Below are positions 1 through 6,592 of a DNA stretch of 6,592 nucleotides, in pieces. How positions within the stretch are numbered: the stretch's first letter is position 1; the number at the start of each line of letters is the position of its first letter. The notes under the pieces are model-generated. The model saw only the letters and a list, made by a program, of their open reading frames with translations. It did not search any database and was not told where the DNA came from. Origin of the DNA: an uncultured Planctomycetaceae bacterium (lineage in GTDB: Bacteria > Planctomycetota > Planctomycetia > Pirellulales > UBA1268). Position numbers and translations under genes: made by a program. Where the stretch lies: positions 1 through 6,592 of the forward strand of contig CALAZQ010000476.1 in the NCBI GenBank assembly GCA_937926325.1, given 5' to 3'.

Positions 1-4
1 CTCA

Positions 5-1699
5 ATGAAGCAGCCTGCTCGCGAAACAATCGGCCGCTATTTCGACGACGAACTCACGGCCCAAGAGCTTGAGCAGTTCTCGGCTTGGCTGACAGAATCG
101 CCCGTGCATGCTGCCGAGTTCGCCAGGCAGGCCCGGTTCGAATTTCTGGTGAAGGAAGCTTGGAAGCCGAGGCAGGCGTGTGCGGTTGATGGTGCCATCA
201 TCGCAGTAGGCGGGCCTGATGAGCTGCCGGCAGGCGACTCGATCAAGATGGAAGCGGACGGTTGGCAGCCGAAGCCTGCTGCGTCCGGCATGCCAGTTGC
301 GATTGCGATGGCCGTGGCCCTGTTTGTCATGGCTGTTGCCGGGCCGCAGATCTGGTCTGGGTGGAGTTGGACTTCGCAGGTGAGCAAGCAACGCGTGGAA
401 TTTGTGCTGAGTGCTGGCGATGGTTTTGCAGGCATTTCTCGTGATTCCACGGAAACCACCGCTTCGGACAGTGAGAAGCTTGGAGAAATTGACGAGGTTG
501 CGCGTGTCACCGGGCTCAAGGGTGTCGTCTGGCTCACCGGGCAGCAGCGGGAACTTGGTGAACGGCTCGCTGCTGGCATGTTGCGGTTTCAGCAGGGAAC
601 GGTGCGGATTGTTTTCACCGGTGGGGTGGTGGCCTCGGTCGTTGGCCCGGCGGAACTCCATCTACTCGCCGGCGACCATGCCCGGCTCATTGCCGGAACC
701 TTCGTCGCCTACGCGCCGCCCGGGGCTGAGGGGTTTCGACTGGATACGCCGGGTGCCGAAATCACTGACCTGGGCACAGAGTTCGGTGCATCAGTCGATC
801 GCGAGGGCAACACTGACCTGAGCGTGTTCGACGGATCAGTTCAGCTTGTTGCGAAGGGCGATGGTAACCGAGAGGTTTTTACCCAGGGGCAGGGGGCGAC
901 CATTTCAGCAGCAGGGGTGATGCGGCCGCAATTCCTGCTGGCGGCATTTGAAGAGCCACGCGACGCGATCAGCGGCTACAAGATTGTCTGGGAGCCGTTT
1001 GGCCCCGGTTCTGCCACCGGTCCGTTCCCGGGGGGTGCGGACGCGGGCTGGCTCGGTCCCTGGCAGATTGAGGCATCACCCGCAACAGAGCAGGCCACGC
1101 TGGCAACGGTGACGGACAGCCAGCCATTGCACCCGGGAACAGAATGGTATCTGGAGTTGCTCAGTGCAATGGGCGACGGGCAGCAGATGGTGCGGCTCGA
1201 GGCCCGGCGACCGTATGGTTCCGTTGACAGCTTTACGATTGAGGAGCCATACACGATTGAGTGTCTCGTGCGGGTGCAGTCGAACCCATCGATGATGAGT
1301 CGGTTCGAGATCGCAGGGTTCATGGGAGCCGCTGCTGAGGAAGACCAGAAGCCTTGCTGGCAGATTGTGGCCGGCCGAGATTCTGCTGCTGGGTCGATTC
1401 GCTGGCAGCGACCACCGGAAGACTCAGGCGAGGACGCGGCCCCGGGGCATGCCCTCGATACGCTGGTGGTCGGCTGGTGGGAGCCCTGGCGGGTCTGCGT
1501 GGCAGTCGACCCTCCACAAAATCGGTGGCGGTTCATGCTGGCGTCCCCCCGGCAGTCGTGGGCCAGCACTTGGCAGCCACTCAAGACAGTTTCAAGCGTG
1601 CCGAGTGAACACCATGAGATCGTCTTTCGGGCAGCTGGGAAAACGCCGCATCGGCTGTCGTTTGCCATCGATGAAGTGAAGATTCGCAACAGGCCGTAG
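5..1699 (+). CDS. FecR-domain membrane regulator (putative anti-sigma factor) with C-terminal LamG-like region
   Basis: This 564-residue protein probably relays an envelope signal to an ECF sigma factor. Residues 1-55 look like the cytosolic FecR N-terminal segment (RYFDDELTAQELEQFSAWL, then SPVHAAEFARQ). A single hydrophobic segment spans about 96-117 with no charged residues. After a Ser/Thr-rich linker, a FecR domain runs about 165-300; its hallmark is TPGAEITDLGTEF at 248-260 followed by SVFDGSV at 273-279. The C-terminal 240 residues are beta-rich and end in FAIDEVKI, the kind of terminal strand seen in concanavalin/LamG-like folds; this domain call is inference. There is no H-x3-C-x2-C zinc anti-sigma motif. 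In planctomycetes such genes commonly follow an ECF sigma gene of the Rhodopirellula/Verrucomicrobium family, which would lie just left of the window. The ATG is only four bases from the edge, so an upstream start or ribosome site cannot be judged. FecR identity is firm, the ligand unknown. Confidence 0.85.
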   Translation: MKQPARETIGRYFDDELTAQELEQFSAWLTESPVHAAEFARQARFEFLVKEAWKPRQACAVDGAIIAVGGPDELPAGDSIKMEADGWQPKPAASGMPVAIAMAVALFVMAVAGPQIWSGWSWTSQVSKQRVEFVLSAGDGFAGISRDSTETTASDSEKLGEIDEVARVTGLKGVVWLTGQQRELGERLAAGMLRFQQGTVRIVFTGGVVASVVGPAELHLLAGDHARLIAGTFVAYAPPGAEGFRLDTPGAEITDLGTEFGASVDREGNTDLSVFDGSVQLVAKGDGNREVFTQGQGATISAAGVMRPQFLLAAFEEPRDAISGYKIVWEPFGPGSATGPFPGGADAGWLGPWQIEASPATEQATLATVTDSQPLHPGTEWYLELLSAMGDGQQMVRLEARRPYGSVDSFTIEEPYTIECLVRVQSNPSMMSRFEIAGFMGAAAEEDQKPCWQIVAGRDSAAGSIRWQRPPEDSGEDAAPGHALDTLVVGWWEPWRVCVAVDPPQNRWRFMLASPRQSWASTWQPLKTVSSVPSEHHEIVFRAAGKTPHRLSFAIDEVKIRNRP

Positions 1700-1713
1700 C
1701 CGGCGATCGCCGG
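1700..1713. repeat. 14-bp perfect palindrome just after the FecR stop codon
   Basis: CCGGCGATCGCCGG is its own reverse complement and begins at the base after the TAG stop. As RNA it could form a 5-bp GC stem with a GATC loop. No T-run follows (TAAGGTTTCC), so it is not a convincing intrinsic terminator. It could be an mRNA-stabilising or attenuating hairpin, a protein-binding palindrome, or chance in GC-rich DNA. Confidence 0.4.
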
Positions 1714-1740
1714 TAAGGTTTCCAGCAGTTGATTGGCAGT

Positions 1741-3168
1741 ATGAAGAAAAAGGGTGCGTGGTGGGCGGGCCGTCTTGGCTGTGTGGTGGTCTCGCTTTTC
1801 TGCGGCTTAGAGGTGGGGCGAGGACTGCCTGCCTATGCTGCTAAGCCAGCTGCTCAGGCCGACTCATTTGCTGTCCAGGCAAGCCCACGGGAGCTGACGC
1901 CGGCGATGGCTGAGGAACTTCGCGGCTGTTTCGACTTCTTTTGGAATGAGTGGGTTGCCGACCCTGCCCTGCCAACGTATGGCCTCAACGCAGGTGACTA
2001 TGTCGGCCTGAAAAAGACGATGCCCCTGGCAATTGAGAGCCAGGGCTTTTACTTCCCGGTCATCGTGCTCGGGGTGGAGCGAGGCTGGATTGAACGAAGC
2101 AAAGGTGAAAAACGAGTGCTGGCGGCACTTGACTCGCTGTTGAAGCTCAAGCACTTCCATGGCTTCTTCTATCACTTCATCGACGTTCAGACTGGTGGCC
2201 GCGGCTGGCACAGCGACCGGGTTGAGGTCTCCAATATGTCAACGGCGACCATGATCGCCGGCGCCCTGATGGCGGGCGAGTATTTCGGTGGCGAGGTGCG
2301 AGAGAAAGCCGGAATGCTCTACTCACGAATTGACTGGAACTGGTTTCTTGATCACCAGCAGCAACATTTCTATTTGGCCTGCCACCCGGAGCAGGCACCC
2401 GAGGGAAGACGAGTGGATGGGCGGGGCATGTTCGGCCACTGGGCCGCCTACTCAGAGCATCTGATCATGTACATTTTGGCGGCGGGAGCTCCGGAGCCCG
2501 CTCGTGCCACAGACGGGCGGCCGTATGCCGCCATGCGGACACCGATCGGCTCGTACAAGGGCAAGCCTTTTGTCTTCTGTCGGACCGGCTCGGCGTTTGT
2601 CTATCAATGGACCCACTGCTTCATCGACTTTCGGCACATGGTCGACGCCGAGGGGAGAAACTGGTTTGAGAATTCCCGTCAGGCGGCCTTGGCGGCCCAT
2701 CGGTTTGCGATCGATTCCGCGGCAACGGTGAAGGGGCTTGGCCCAAAGTCGTGGGGAATGTCAGCGTGCATGAGCCCGACCCAGGGGTACTCCGGGCATT
2801 ACGGCTCACTGCCAGCCGATCGAGATTTTCTCGACATGGACGGCACGGTTGCCCCATACGGGCCGCTGGGCTTCGTCGTCTTCACACCCCGGCGTTCCCT
2901 CGCGGCCCTCGAGCACATGCGGACCATCCCCGGACTCACCGGCAAGTACGGCCTCTACGATGCCTACAGCTTTCAGACGAAGGCCAAGGATGACCAGCCC
3001 TGGGTCGGGAAGTCGTACCTGGCCATCGACAAAGGCATCGTCGCCCTGATGTTTGAGAATTACGCGACCCAGCTTGTCTGGCGGTATCTTCACCGCAGCC
3101 CCCATGTGCAGCGGGGGCTGAAGCGGTGTGGCTTTCGGGCAGTTGAGGCGGCGAAGCATGCCCCCTGA
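1741..3168 (+). CDS. Exported glucoamylase-like (PF10091/COG5368) family protein, GH144-related putative beta-glucanase
   Basis: A 475-residue exported protein, probably an endo-acting glycosidase with an (alpha/alpha)6 barrel; characterised GH144 members cleave beta-1,2-glucan. The N-terminus MKKKGAWWAGRLG plus a hydrophobic stretch to about residue 23 looks like a signal peptide, with likely cleavage after AYA (31-33). Family landmarks appear in order: FDFFWNE (64-70), RVEVSNMSTA (160-169), FGHWAAYSEH (231-240, with Glu239 a candidate catalytic or subsite acid), GSAFVYQWTHCFIDFR (283-298), SWGMSACMSPTQGYSGHYG, DGTVAPYGPLGF (367-378), then YGLYDAYSF and IDKGIVALMFENY (429-441). The length fits a complete single-domain member. 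ATG 1741 was chosen because it gives a compact basic signal peptide. TTG 1729, in frame and 10 bases after an AAGG, is an alternative adding four residues. The gene lies 41 bases after the FecR gene and may be co-transcribed with it. Family assignment is strong; the actual substrate is inferred only from relatives. Confidence 0.85.
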   Translation: MKKKGAWWAGRLGCVVVSLFCGLEVGRGLPAYAAKPAAQADSFAVQASPRELTPAMAEELRGCFDFFWNEWVADPALPTYGLNAGDYVGLKKTMPLAIESQGFYFPVIVLGVERGWIERSKGEKRVLAALDSLLKLKHFHGFFYHFIDVQTGGRGWHSDRVEVSNMSTATMIAGALMAGEYFGGEVREKAGMLYSRIDWNWFLDHQQQHFYLACHPEQAPEGRRVDGRGMFGHWAAYSEHLIMYILAAGAPEPARATDGRPYAAMRTPIGSYKGKPFVFCRTGSAFVYQWTHCFIDFRHMVDAEGRNWFENSRQAALAAHRFAIDSAATVKGLGPKSWGMSACMSPTQGYSGHYGSLPADRDFLDMDGTVAPYGPLGFVVFTPRRSLAALEHMRTIPGLTGKYGLYDAYSFQTKAKDDQPWVGKSYLAIDKGIVALMFENYATQLVWRYLHRSPHVQRGLKRCGFRAVEAAKHAP

Positions 3169-3304
3169 TCCTTCATTGCGGTAGTGGCCGGATCACGGCG
3201 GGGCGTGATAAAACGGATCCCATAAGGATCGCGTGCGGGCGAACATTCGTAACAGAGCGGCTGATTCAAATCGCCCCCGGCAGGTTAAAAACAGAGAGGC
3301 TGCT
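3169..3304 (+). other. Intergenic region before the sulfatase, longest gap in the window
   Basis: This 136-base gap could hold a promoter for the sulfatase and DUF1080-PhoD genes. I see no good sigma-70 -35/-10 pair and no terminator; the best hairpin (GCCG-GATCA-CGGC, 3187-3199) has only four pairs and no T-tract. GGATC occurs three times (3190, 3215, 3226), the last two 11 bases apart, roughly one helical turn, which is too little to call an operator. A GTG at 3233, preceded by AAGGA (3224-3228), is in frame with the sulfatase and would add 24 basic residues before its signal peptide. Confidence 0.3.
3293..3299 (+). promoter_or_regulatory. Ribosome binding site of the sulfatase gene
   Basis: AGAGAGG lies five bases before ATG 3305. 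This purine-rich match to the anti-Shine-Dalgarno, at good spacing, supports 3305 over the upstream GTG 3233 as the main start, because 3305 also puts the signal peptide at the very N-terminus. Confidence 0.6.
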
Positions 3305-4726
3305 ATGGCTGTGAAATGTCGTCAATCGGCGAGCGTTGCTGGATTAACGCTCCTTTGCTGGCTGCTTGCTGTGGTGGCACAGGCTAGCACCCCGAATGTG
3401 GTGCTGATTTTCACCGATGATCAGGGCTATGGTGATCTCGGTTGTTTCGGCTCCGAGACGATCCGCACGCCCAACATCGACCGGCTGGCTCGCGAGGGCC
3501 GGAAGTTCACCAGCTTCATGGTGGCCTCGCCGGTCTGCACGCCCTCACGGGCGGCGCTGCTGACCGGCTGCTATCCCAAGCGGGTCGGCCTCCATCAGCA
3601 CGTGCTCTTTCCGACGTCTACGAAGGGCCTCAACCCAGCCGAGCATACGATAGCCGACCACCTCAAGGGGCTCGGTTACGCCACCGCCTGCTTCGGCAAG
3701 TGGCACCTGGGCTACCAGCCGGCGGTGCTGCCACGGGCCAATGGCTTCGATGCCTACTTTGGCATTCCCTACTCCAATGACATGAACTATCCCGACAACA
3801 AGGGCCGGCCCAAGGGCGGGCCCGACGGGATGGATGCCCTTTGGAACGATCCCGAATCGACGTTGACCAAGTGGCAGACTCCCTTAGTGGAAAACGAAAA
3901 GATCGTCGAGCTGCCCGTCGACCAGCGGACCGTCACCCGTCGCTACACGCAGAAGGCGATCGACTTCATCACCGAGCACCGTGACGGGCCGTTCTTTGTC
4001 TATCTGCCTCACTCGATGCCGCACATCCCGCTCTATGTGCCCGACGAGGTCCGCGACCCCGATCCGCACCGAGCCTACATCACCACCATCGAGCATATCG
4101 ACGCCGAGGTGGGCCGGCTGCTCGATTCGCTCGATCAGTTGAAACTGGCGGACAACACCTACGTGATCTACGCCACCGACAACGGCCCCTCGCTGCCCTT
4201 CAAACATCATGGCGGGTCAGCCGGGCCGCTGCGGGACGGGAAGGGCTCGACCTTTGAGGGTGGCCAGCGGGTGCCCTGCCTGATTCGGGGGCCCGGCATT
4301 CCAGCCGGCACGGTCTGTGGTGCACTGACCGGCACGATCGATGTGCTGCCGACCCTGGCGGCACTCACCGGCAGTGAATTGCCGGCTGAGAAAAAGATTG
4401 ACGGCTTCGACGTGTCAGGGCTCTGGACGGGCAAGGCCGATCAGTCGCCGCGCAATGAATTTCTCTACTACACCTCGCACGGCGTGCTTGAAGGCATCCG
4501 GCAGGGGCCGTGGAAGCTGCTCGTCAAACTGCCGCGGAAGCGGGGCAAGCAGCAGCCTGACGCCGAACCGCAGCTGTTGCTCTTCAACCTTGACCGCGAT
4601 CTGGGTGAGCAGACAAACCTGGCAGCTGAGCAACCGGAACTGGTTGAGCAATTGCGGCAGCGGATGGGCGAACTCGATGCCGAAATCGAGCGAAACGCCC
4701 GGCCGACCTGGACCGCGAGTGGCTGA
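3305..4726 (+). CDS. Exported family S1 sulfatase (arylsulfatase A-like)
   Basis: This 473-residue secreted or periplasmic enzyme should hydrolyse sulfate esters, probably on a polysaccharide or oligosaccharide. The signal peptide is about 1-27, hydrophobic 11-25, with likely cleavage after AQA. The mature enzyme starts directly with the metal-binding strand: VVLIFTDDQGYGDLG with Asp38 and Asp39. Cys78 in SPVCTPSRAALLTG fits the C-x-P-x-R motif that is converted to formylglycine, so an FGE- or anSME-type maturase is required; none is in the window. Further conserved sites are GKWHLG (131-136), LPHSMPHIPL with His236 and His240, ATDNGP with Asp292 and Asn293, and GPLRDGKGSTFEGGQRVP with Lys313. 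All core catalytic positions I can recognise are present, and the length is typical of a compact S1 member. The substrate and S1 subfamily cannot be read from the sequence. An upstream in-frame GTG 3233 is a less likely start. The stop lies 16 bases before the chosen start of the next gene, indicating one operon. Confidence 0.93.
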   Translation: MAVKCRQSASVAGLTLLCWLLAVVAQASTPNVVLIFTDDQGYGDLGCFGSETIRTPNIDRLAREGRKFTSFMVASPVCTPSRAALLTGCYPKRVGLHQHVLFPTSTKGLNPAEHTIADHLKGLGYATACFGKWHLGYQPAVLPRANGFDAYFGIPYSNDMNYPDNKGRPKGGPDGMDALWNDPESTLTKWQTPLVENEKIVELPVDQRTVTRRYTQKAIDFITEHRDGPFFVYLPHSMPHIPLYVPDEVRDPDPHRAYITTIEHIDAEVGRLLDSLDQLKLADNTYVIYATDNGPSLPFKHHGGSAGPLRDGKGSTFEGGQRVPCLIRGPGIPAGTVCGALTGTIDVLPTLAALTGSELPAEKKIDGFDVSGLWTGKADQSPRNEFLYYTSHGVLEGIRQGPWKLLVKLPRKRGKQQPDAEPQLLLFNLDRDLGEQTNLAAEQPELVEQLRQRMGELDAEIERNARPTWTASG

Positions 4727-4730
4727 GGCT

Positions 4731-4737
4731 GGAGAAG
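4731..4737 (+). promoter_or_regulatory. Candidate ribosome binding site for the DUF1080-PhoD gene
   Basis: GGAGAAG ends five bases before GTG 4743 and eight before GTG 4746. It is the best Shine-Dalgarno-like sequence near the start of this gene and is the reason for preferring the start at 4743. It lies just after the sulfatase stop, which suits translation of a second cistron in one mRNA. Confidence 0.45.
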
Positions 4738-4742
4738 TCTGG

Positions 4743-6592
4743 GTGGTGTCTGTTCCGTCCGACGATTCCGAGGCACTGTCGGCAAAGGTTTGGTTCGCTG
4801 TGAAACTGCTGCTGTTGATCTTTGCCGGGCCGATTGTTGTGTTCGGCCACGCTGCTGCAGAGGCGGCTGAGACCGCAACGCCTGCTGCTGTGTCCCGTGT
4901 GCCGACGGCAGCCGACTGGCTCTGCCGGGATTTCTGGCAGACCAGCGGCGGCAAGCCGGCACCCGGCGGCTGGCAGTTCACCGACGGCGAGGTGGCACTC
5001 GTGACGCCGGGCAAGGGAGGGAGCATTGTCACGCCGCCACTGCCGCCGGACTTTGAACTCAGTTGGGAGTGGCAGATCGAGCAGGGGGTCAACAGCGGGC
5101 TGAAATACCGGGTCCGCCGCTTCGGTCAGGAGTTTTATTTCAACCAGTACCTCGGCCTGGAGTATCAGATTATCGACAGTGCTCCCGGCGACACGTCGAA
5201 GGGCTCGACCGCCGCGATCTACGGGCTGGTTGGCCCCGCCGCCGACAAGCCACTCAATCCACCCGGCCAGTGGAACAGTTCCAAAATCATCGCCATCGGT
5301 GACCGCATTGAGCACCACCTCAACGGCACGCTCGTAGCGGCTGCCGTGACGGCAGGACCGGCCTGGGAAACCACGGTTGCATTGAGCAAGTTTTCTGGCA
5401 GCAGTGACTTCGGCCGCGGCCGTCCGGGCGACCGCGTCATGCTCACCGACCACGGGGGCCGGGTCCGCTACCGCAACTTTCAATTTGTCACCAAGCCTGC
5501 GCCACCAGCCGACCCGATCGAGCGGCAGGGACCGTTTCTCGCCAACGCCAGCCGCAATGGCTGGGCCGATCAAAATAGCATCGTGATCTGGACGCGGACG
5601 ACCCGGCTGCCCGACTTGCTGGCTGCTGGCGAGCCGTTCGTCTCGGTGTCGACCTCCGAAGCGAAACGGTTGTCCCGGCTGACTGACCCCGGGCAACTGC
5701 TGGCCCGGCAGTTGCCTCCGGGAGCGAGTCTCGATGCCATGTTCGGTGCCTGTCCGGGCGGCCCGGGCCGGGTGCGGCTGTCGTACTATCCGCAGCAGAA
5801 GCGGCACCGCATCAAGCATGCCGAATGGAAGCAGACGGCCGCCGCAGCAGACTACACGGCCCAGTGGAAGCTGGAAGGGCTCACCGCTGACACCCACTAT
5901 GTCACCGTCATCGAGGCCCAGACACCAGCAGGCGAACCCTCAGCCGTGGTGCTGGGTGGGTTCCGGACAGCACCGCGACGGGGCCAGGCTGAGCCGCTGA
6001 GTTTCTGCGTGACCACCTGTCACGACTTTATCCGGCGAGACGACGGCTTGAAGGGGCACAAGATCTACACCGCGATGGGTCGGATGGCCCCTGACTTTGT
6101 TGTTCATGCCGGCGACATCGAGTACTACGACAAGCCGGATCCCTGGGCACTGACCAAAGAACTGATGCGGTTCAAGTGGGGCCGGCTCTTCGCCCTGCCG
6201 GTCAACCGTGGCTTCTATGGCCGCACCACGAGCTATTTCATCAAGGATGACCACGACACGCTCGCCGATGACTGCTGGCCGGGGCAGACCTATGGGGCGG
6301 TCTCCTTTGCTGAGGGCGTGAAGTTGTTCAATGACGAGCAGTTCCCCAGCCGCGATCCGCGGTATGCAAACATTCGCTGGGGTCGTGATCTGGAGATCTG
6401 GGTGCTGGAGGGCCGGGACTACCGCAGCCCCAACACGATGCCGGACGGGCCTGAGAAGTCGATCCTGGGGCCGCAGCAGAAGGCCTGGCTGCTCAAGACC
6501 CTGAAGAAGTCGGACGCCCGCTTCAAGTTGGTTTTCAGTCCGACGCCCATTGTCGGCCCGGACCGAAAGAACAAGCGGGACAATCATGCCAA
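4743..6592 (+). CDS. Exported DUF1080 (3-keto-disaccharide hydrolase-type) and PhoD-like phosphatase fusion, 3' end cut by window
   Basis: The visible 616 residues form two enzyme modules behind a hydrophobic export segment (AVKLLLLIFAGPIVVFG, about 19-35). Module 1 (about 58-249) is DUF1080/PF06439: FELSWEWQIEQGVNSGLKYR, LEYQIID, AAIYGLVGP, PGQWNSSKI (Trp177, Asn178), HHLNG (191-195) and the closing strand VRYRNFQFV. Module 2 begins near 260 with a PhoD N-domain-like strand (GPFLANASRNGWADQNSIVIWTR shape). It then shows FCVTTCHDF with Cys426, HAGDIEYYD with Asp458 and Tyr461 matching the D-x-x-Y iron-ligand pattern of PhoD, DDHD (502-505), GRDYRS and ILGPQQKAWL. Known PhoD enzymes act on phosphomono- and diesters; characterised DUF1080 proteins hydrolyse 3-keto-glycosides. 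The C-terminal part of the phosphatase lies beyond the window. The start is uncertain: in-frame ATG 4677 and GTG 4719 would overlap the sulfatase gene, and GTG 4800 would give the most conventional signal peptide (VKLLLLIFAG). There is no internal frameshift or stop. Confidence 0.88.
   Translation, partial: MVSVPSDDSEALSAKVWFAVKLLLLIFAGPIVVFGHAAAEAAETATPAAVSRVPTAADWLCRDFWQTSGGKPAPGGWQFTDGEVALVTPGKGGSIVTPPLPPDFELSWEWQIEQGVNSGLKYRVRRFGQEFYFNQYLGLEYQIIDSAPGDTSKGSTAAIYGLVGPAADKPLNPPGQWNSSKIIAIGDRIEHHLNGTLVAAAVTAGPAWETTVALSKFSGSSDFGRGRPGDRVMLTDHGGRVRYRNFQFVTKPAPPADPIERQGPFLANASRNGWADQNSIVIWTRTTRLPDLLAAGEPFVSVSTSEAKRLSRLTDPGQLLARQLPPGASLDAMFGACPGGPGRVRLSYYPQQKRHRIKHAEWKQTAAAADYTAQWKLEGLTADTHYVTVIEAQTPAGEPSAVVLGGFRTAPRRGQAEPLSFCVTTCHDFIRRDDGLKGHKIYTAMGRMAPDFVVHAGDIEYYDKPDPWALTKELMRFKWGRLFALPVNRGFYGRTTSYFIKDDHDTLADDCWPGQTYGAVSFAEGVKLFNDEQFPSRDPRYANIRWGRDLEIWVLEGRDYRSPNTMPDGPEKSILGPQQKAWLLKTLKKSDARFKLVFSPTPIVGPDRKNKRDNHA

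Noticed and set aside
976..1689. 237-residue minus-strand open frame opposite the FecR C-terminal region
   Set aside because: Ser/Pro/Cys-rich composition and no domain. The plus-strand frame continues a FecR protein through this region without interruption.
1751..1803. Lipoprotein signal (Cys14 or Cys21) in the GH144-like protein
   Set aside because: The residues before each cysteine (RLG-C and SLF-C) do not fit a lipobox after a hydrophobic segment, and a normal cleavage site (AYA) follows.
3187..3199. Small hairpin after the GH144-like gene as a terminator
   Set aside because: Only four base pairs and no downstream T-tract, so it cannot be supported as an intrinsic terminator.
3176..3211. 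Possible sigma-70 promoter (TTGCGG ... TGATAA) before the sulfatase
   Set aside because: The spacing between the two elements is about 24 bases, too long, and neither matches well.
4584..5897. 437-residue minus-strand open frame opposite the sulfatase end and the DUF1080-PhoD gene
   Set aside because: It is Arg/Gly/Pro-rich, shows no recognisable domain, and lies antisense to two genes with strong motifs. Long antisense frames are expected where third positions are G/C-rich.
5940..6587. 215-residue minus-strand open frame opposite the phosphatase domain
   Set aside because: It mirrors the PhoD-like coding sequence, which carries clear catalytic motifs, and has no recognisable family features.

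Overview
The window is a GC-rich (roughly 60 %), densely coding stretch with four genes, all on the plus strand. It most likely comes from a planctomycete (Pirellulales/Rhodopirellula-like). The grounds are a FecR-type membrane regulator with a long extracellular C-terminal region, a secreted sulfatase, a DUF1080 (3-keto-disaccharide hydrolase-type) domain, and several exported catabolic enzymes. This lineage call is inference from gene content; there is no rRNA or marker gene here.

Layout. (1) 5-1699 encodes a FecR-domain single-pass membrane protein, probably the anti-sigma/signal-relay partner of an ECF sigma factor just upstream of the window. (2) After a 41-base gap, 1741-3168 encodes an exported protein of the PF10091 'glucoamylase-like' family (COG5368), related to GH144 endo-beta-1,2-glucanases. 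(3) After the largest gap (3169-3304, no convincing promoter or terminator), 3305-4726 encodes an exported family S1 sulfatase with an intact C-T-P-S-R formylglycine motif. (4) About 16 bases later, or overlapping if an earlier start is used, 4743-6592 encodes an exported two-domain protein: an N-terminal DUF1080 domain fused to a PhoD-like metallophosphatase. It runs off the right edge.

Read together, the genes look like a small carbohydrate-utilisation locus. A membrane regulator is followed by exported enzymes for cleaving a glucan backbone, removing sulfate esters, hydrolysing 3-keto-glycosides, and removing phosphate mono- or diesters. The substrate is not shown by the sequence. A substituted (phosphorylated or sulfated) beta-glucan, such as a decorated beta-1,2-glucan, is a testable idea. 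No RNA genes, mobile elements, CRISPR arrays or long repeats were seen. There is no gene-free stretch over 300 bases.
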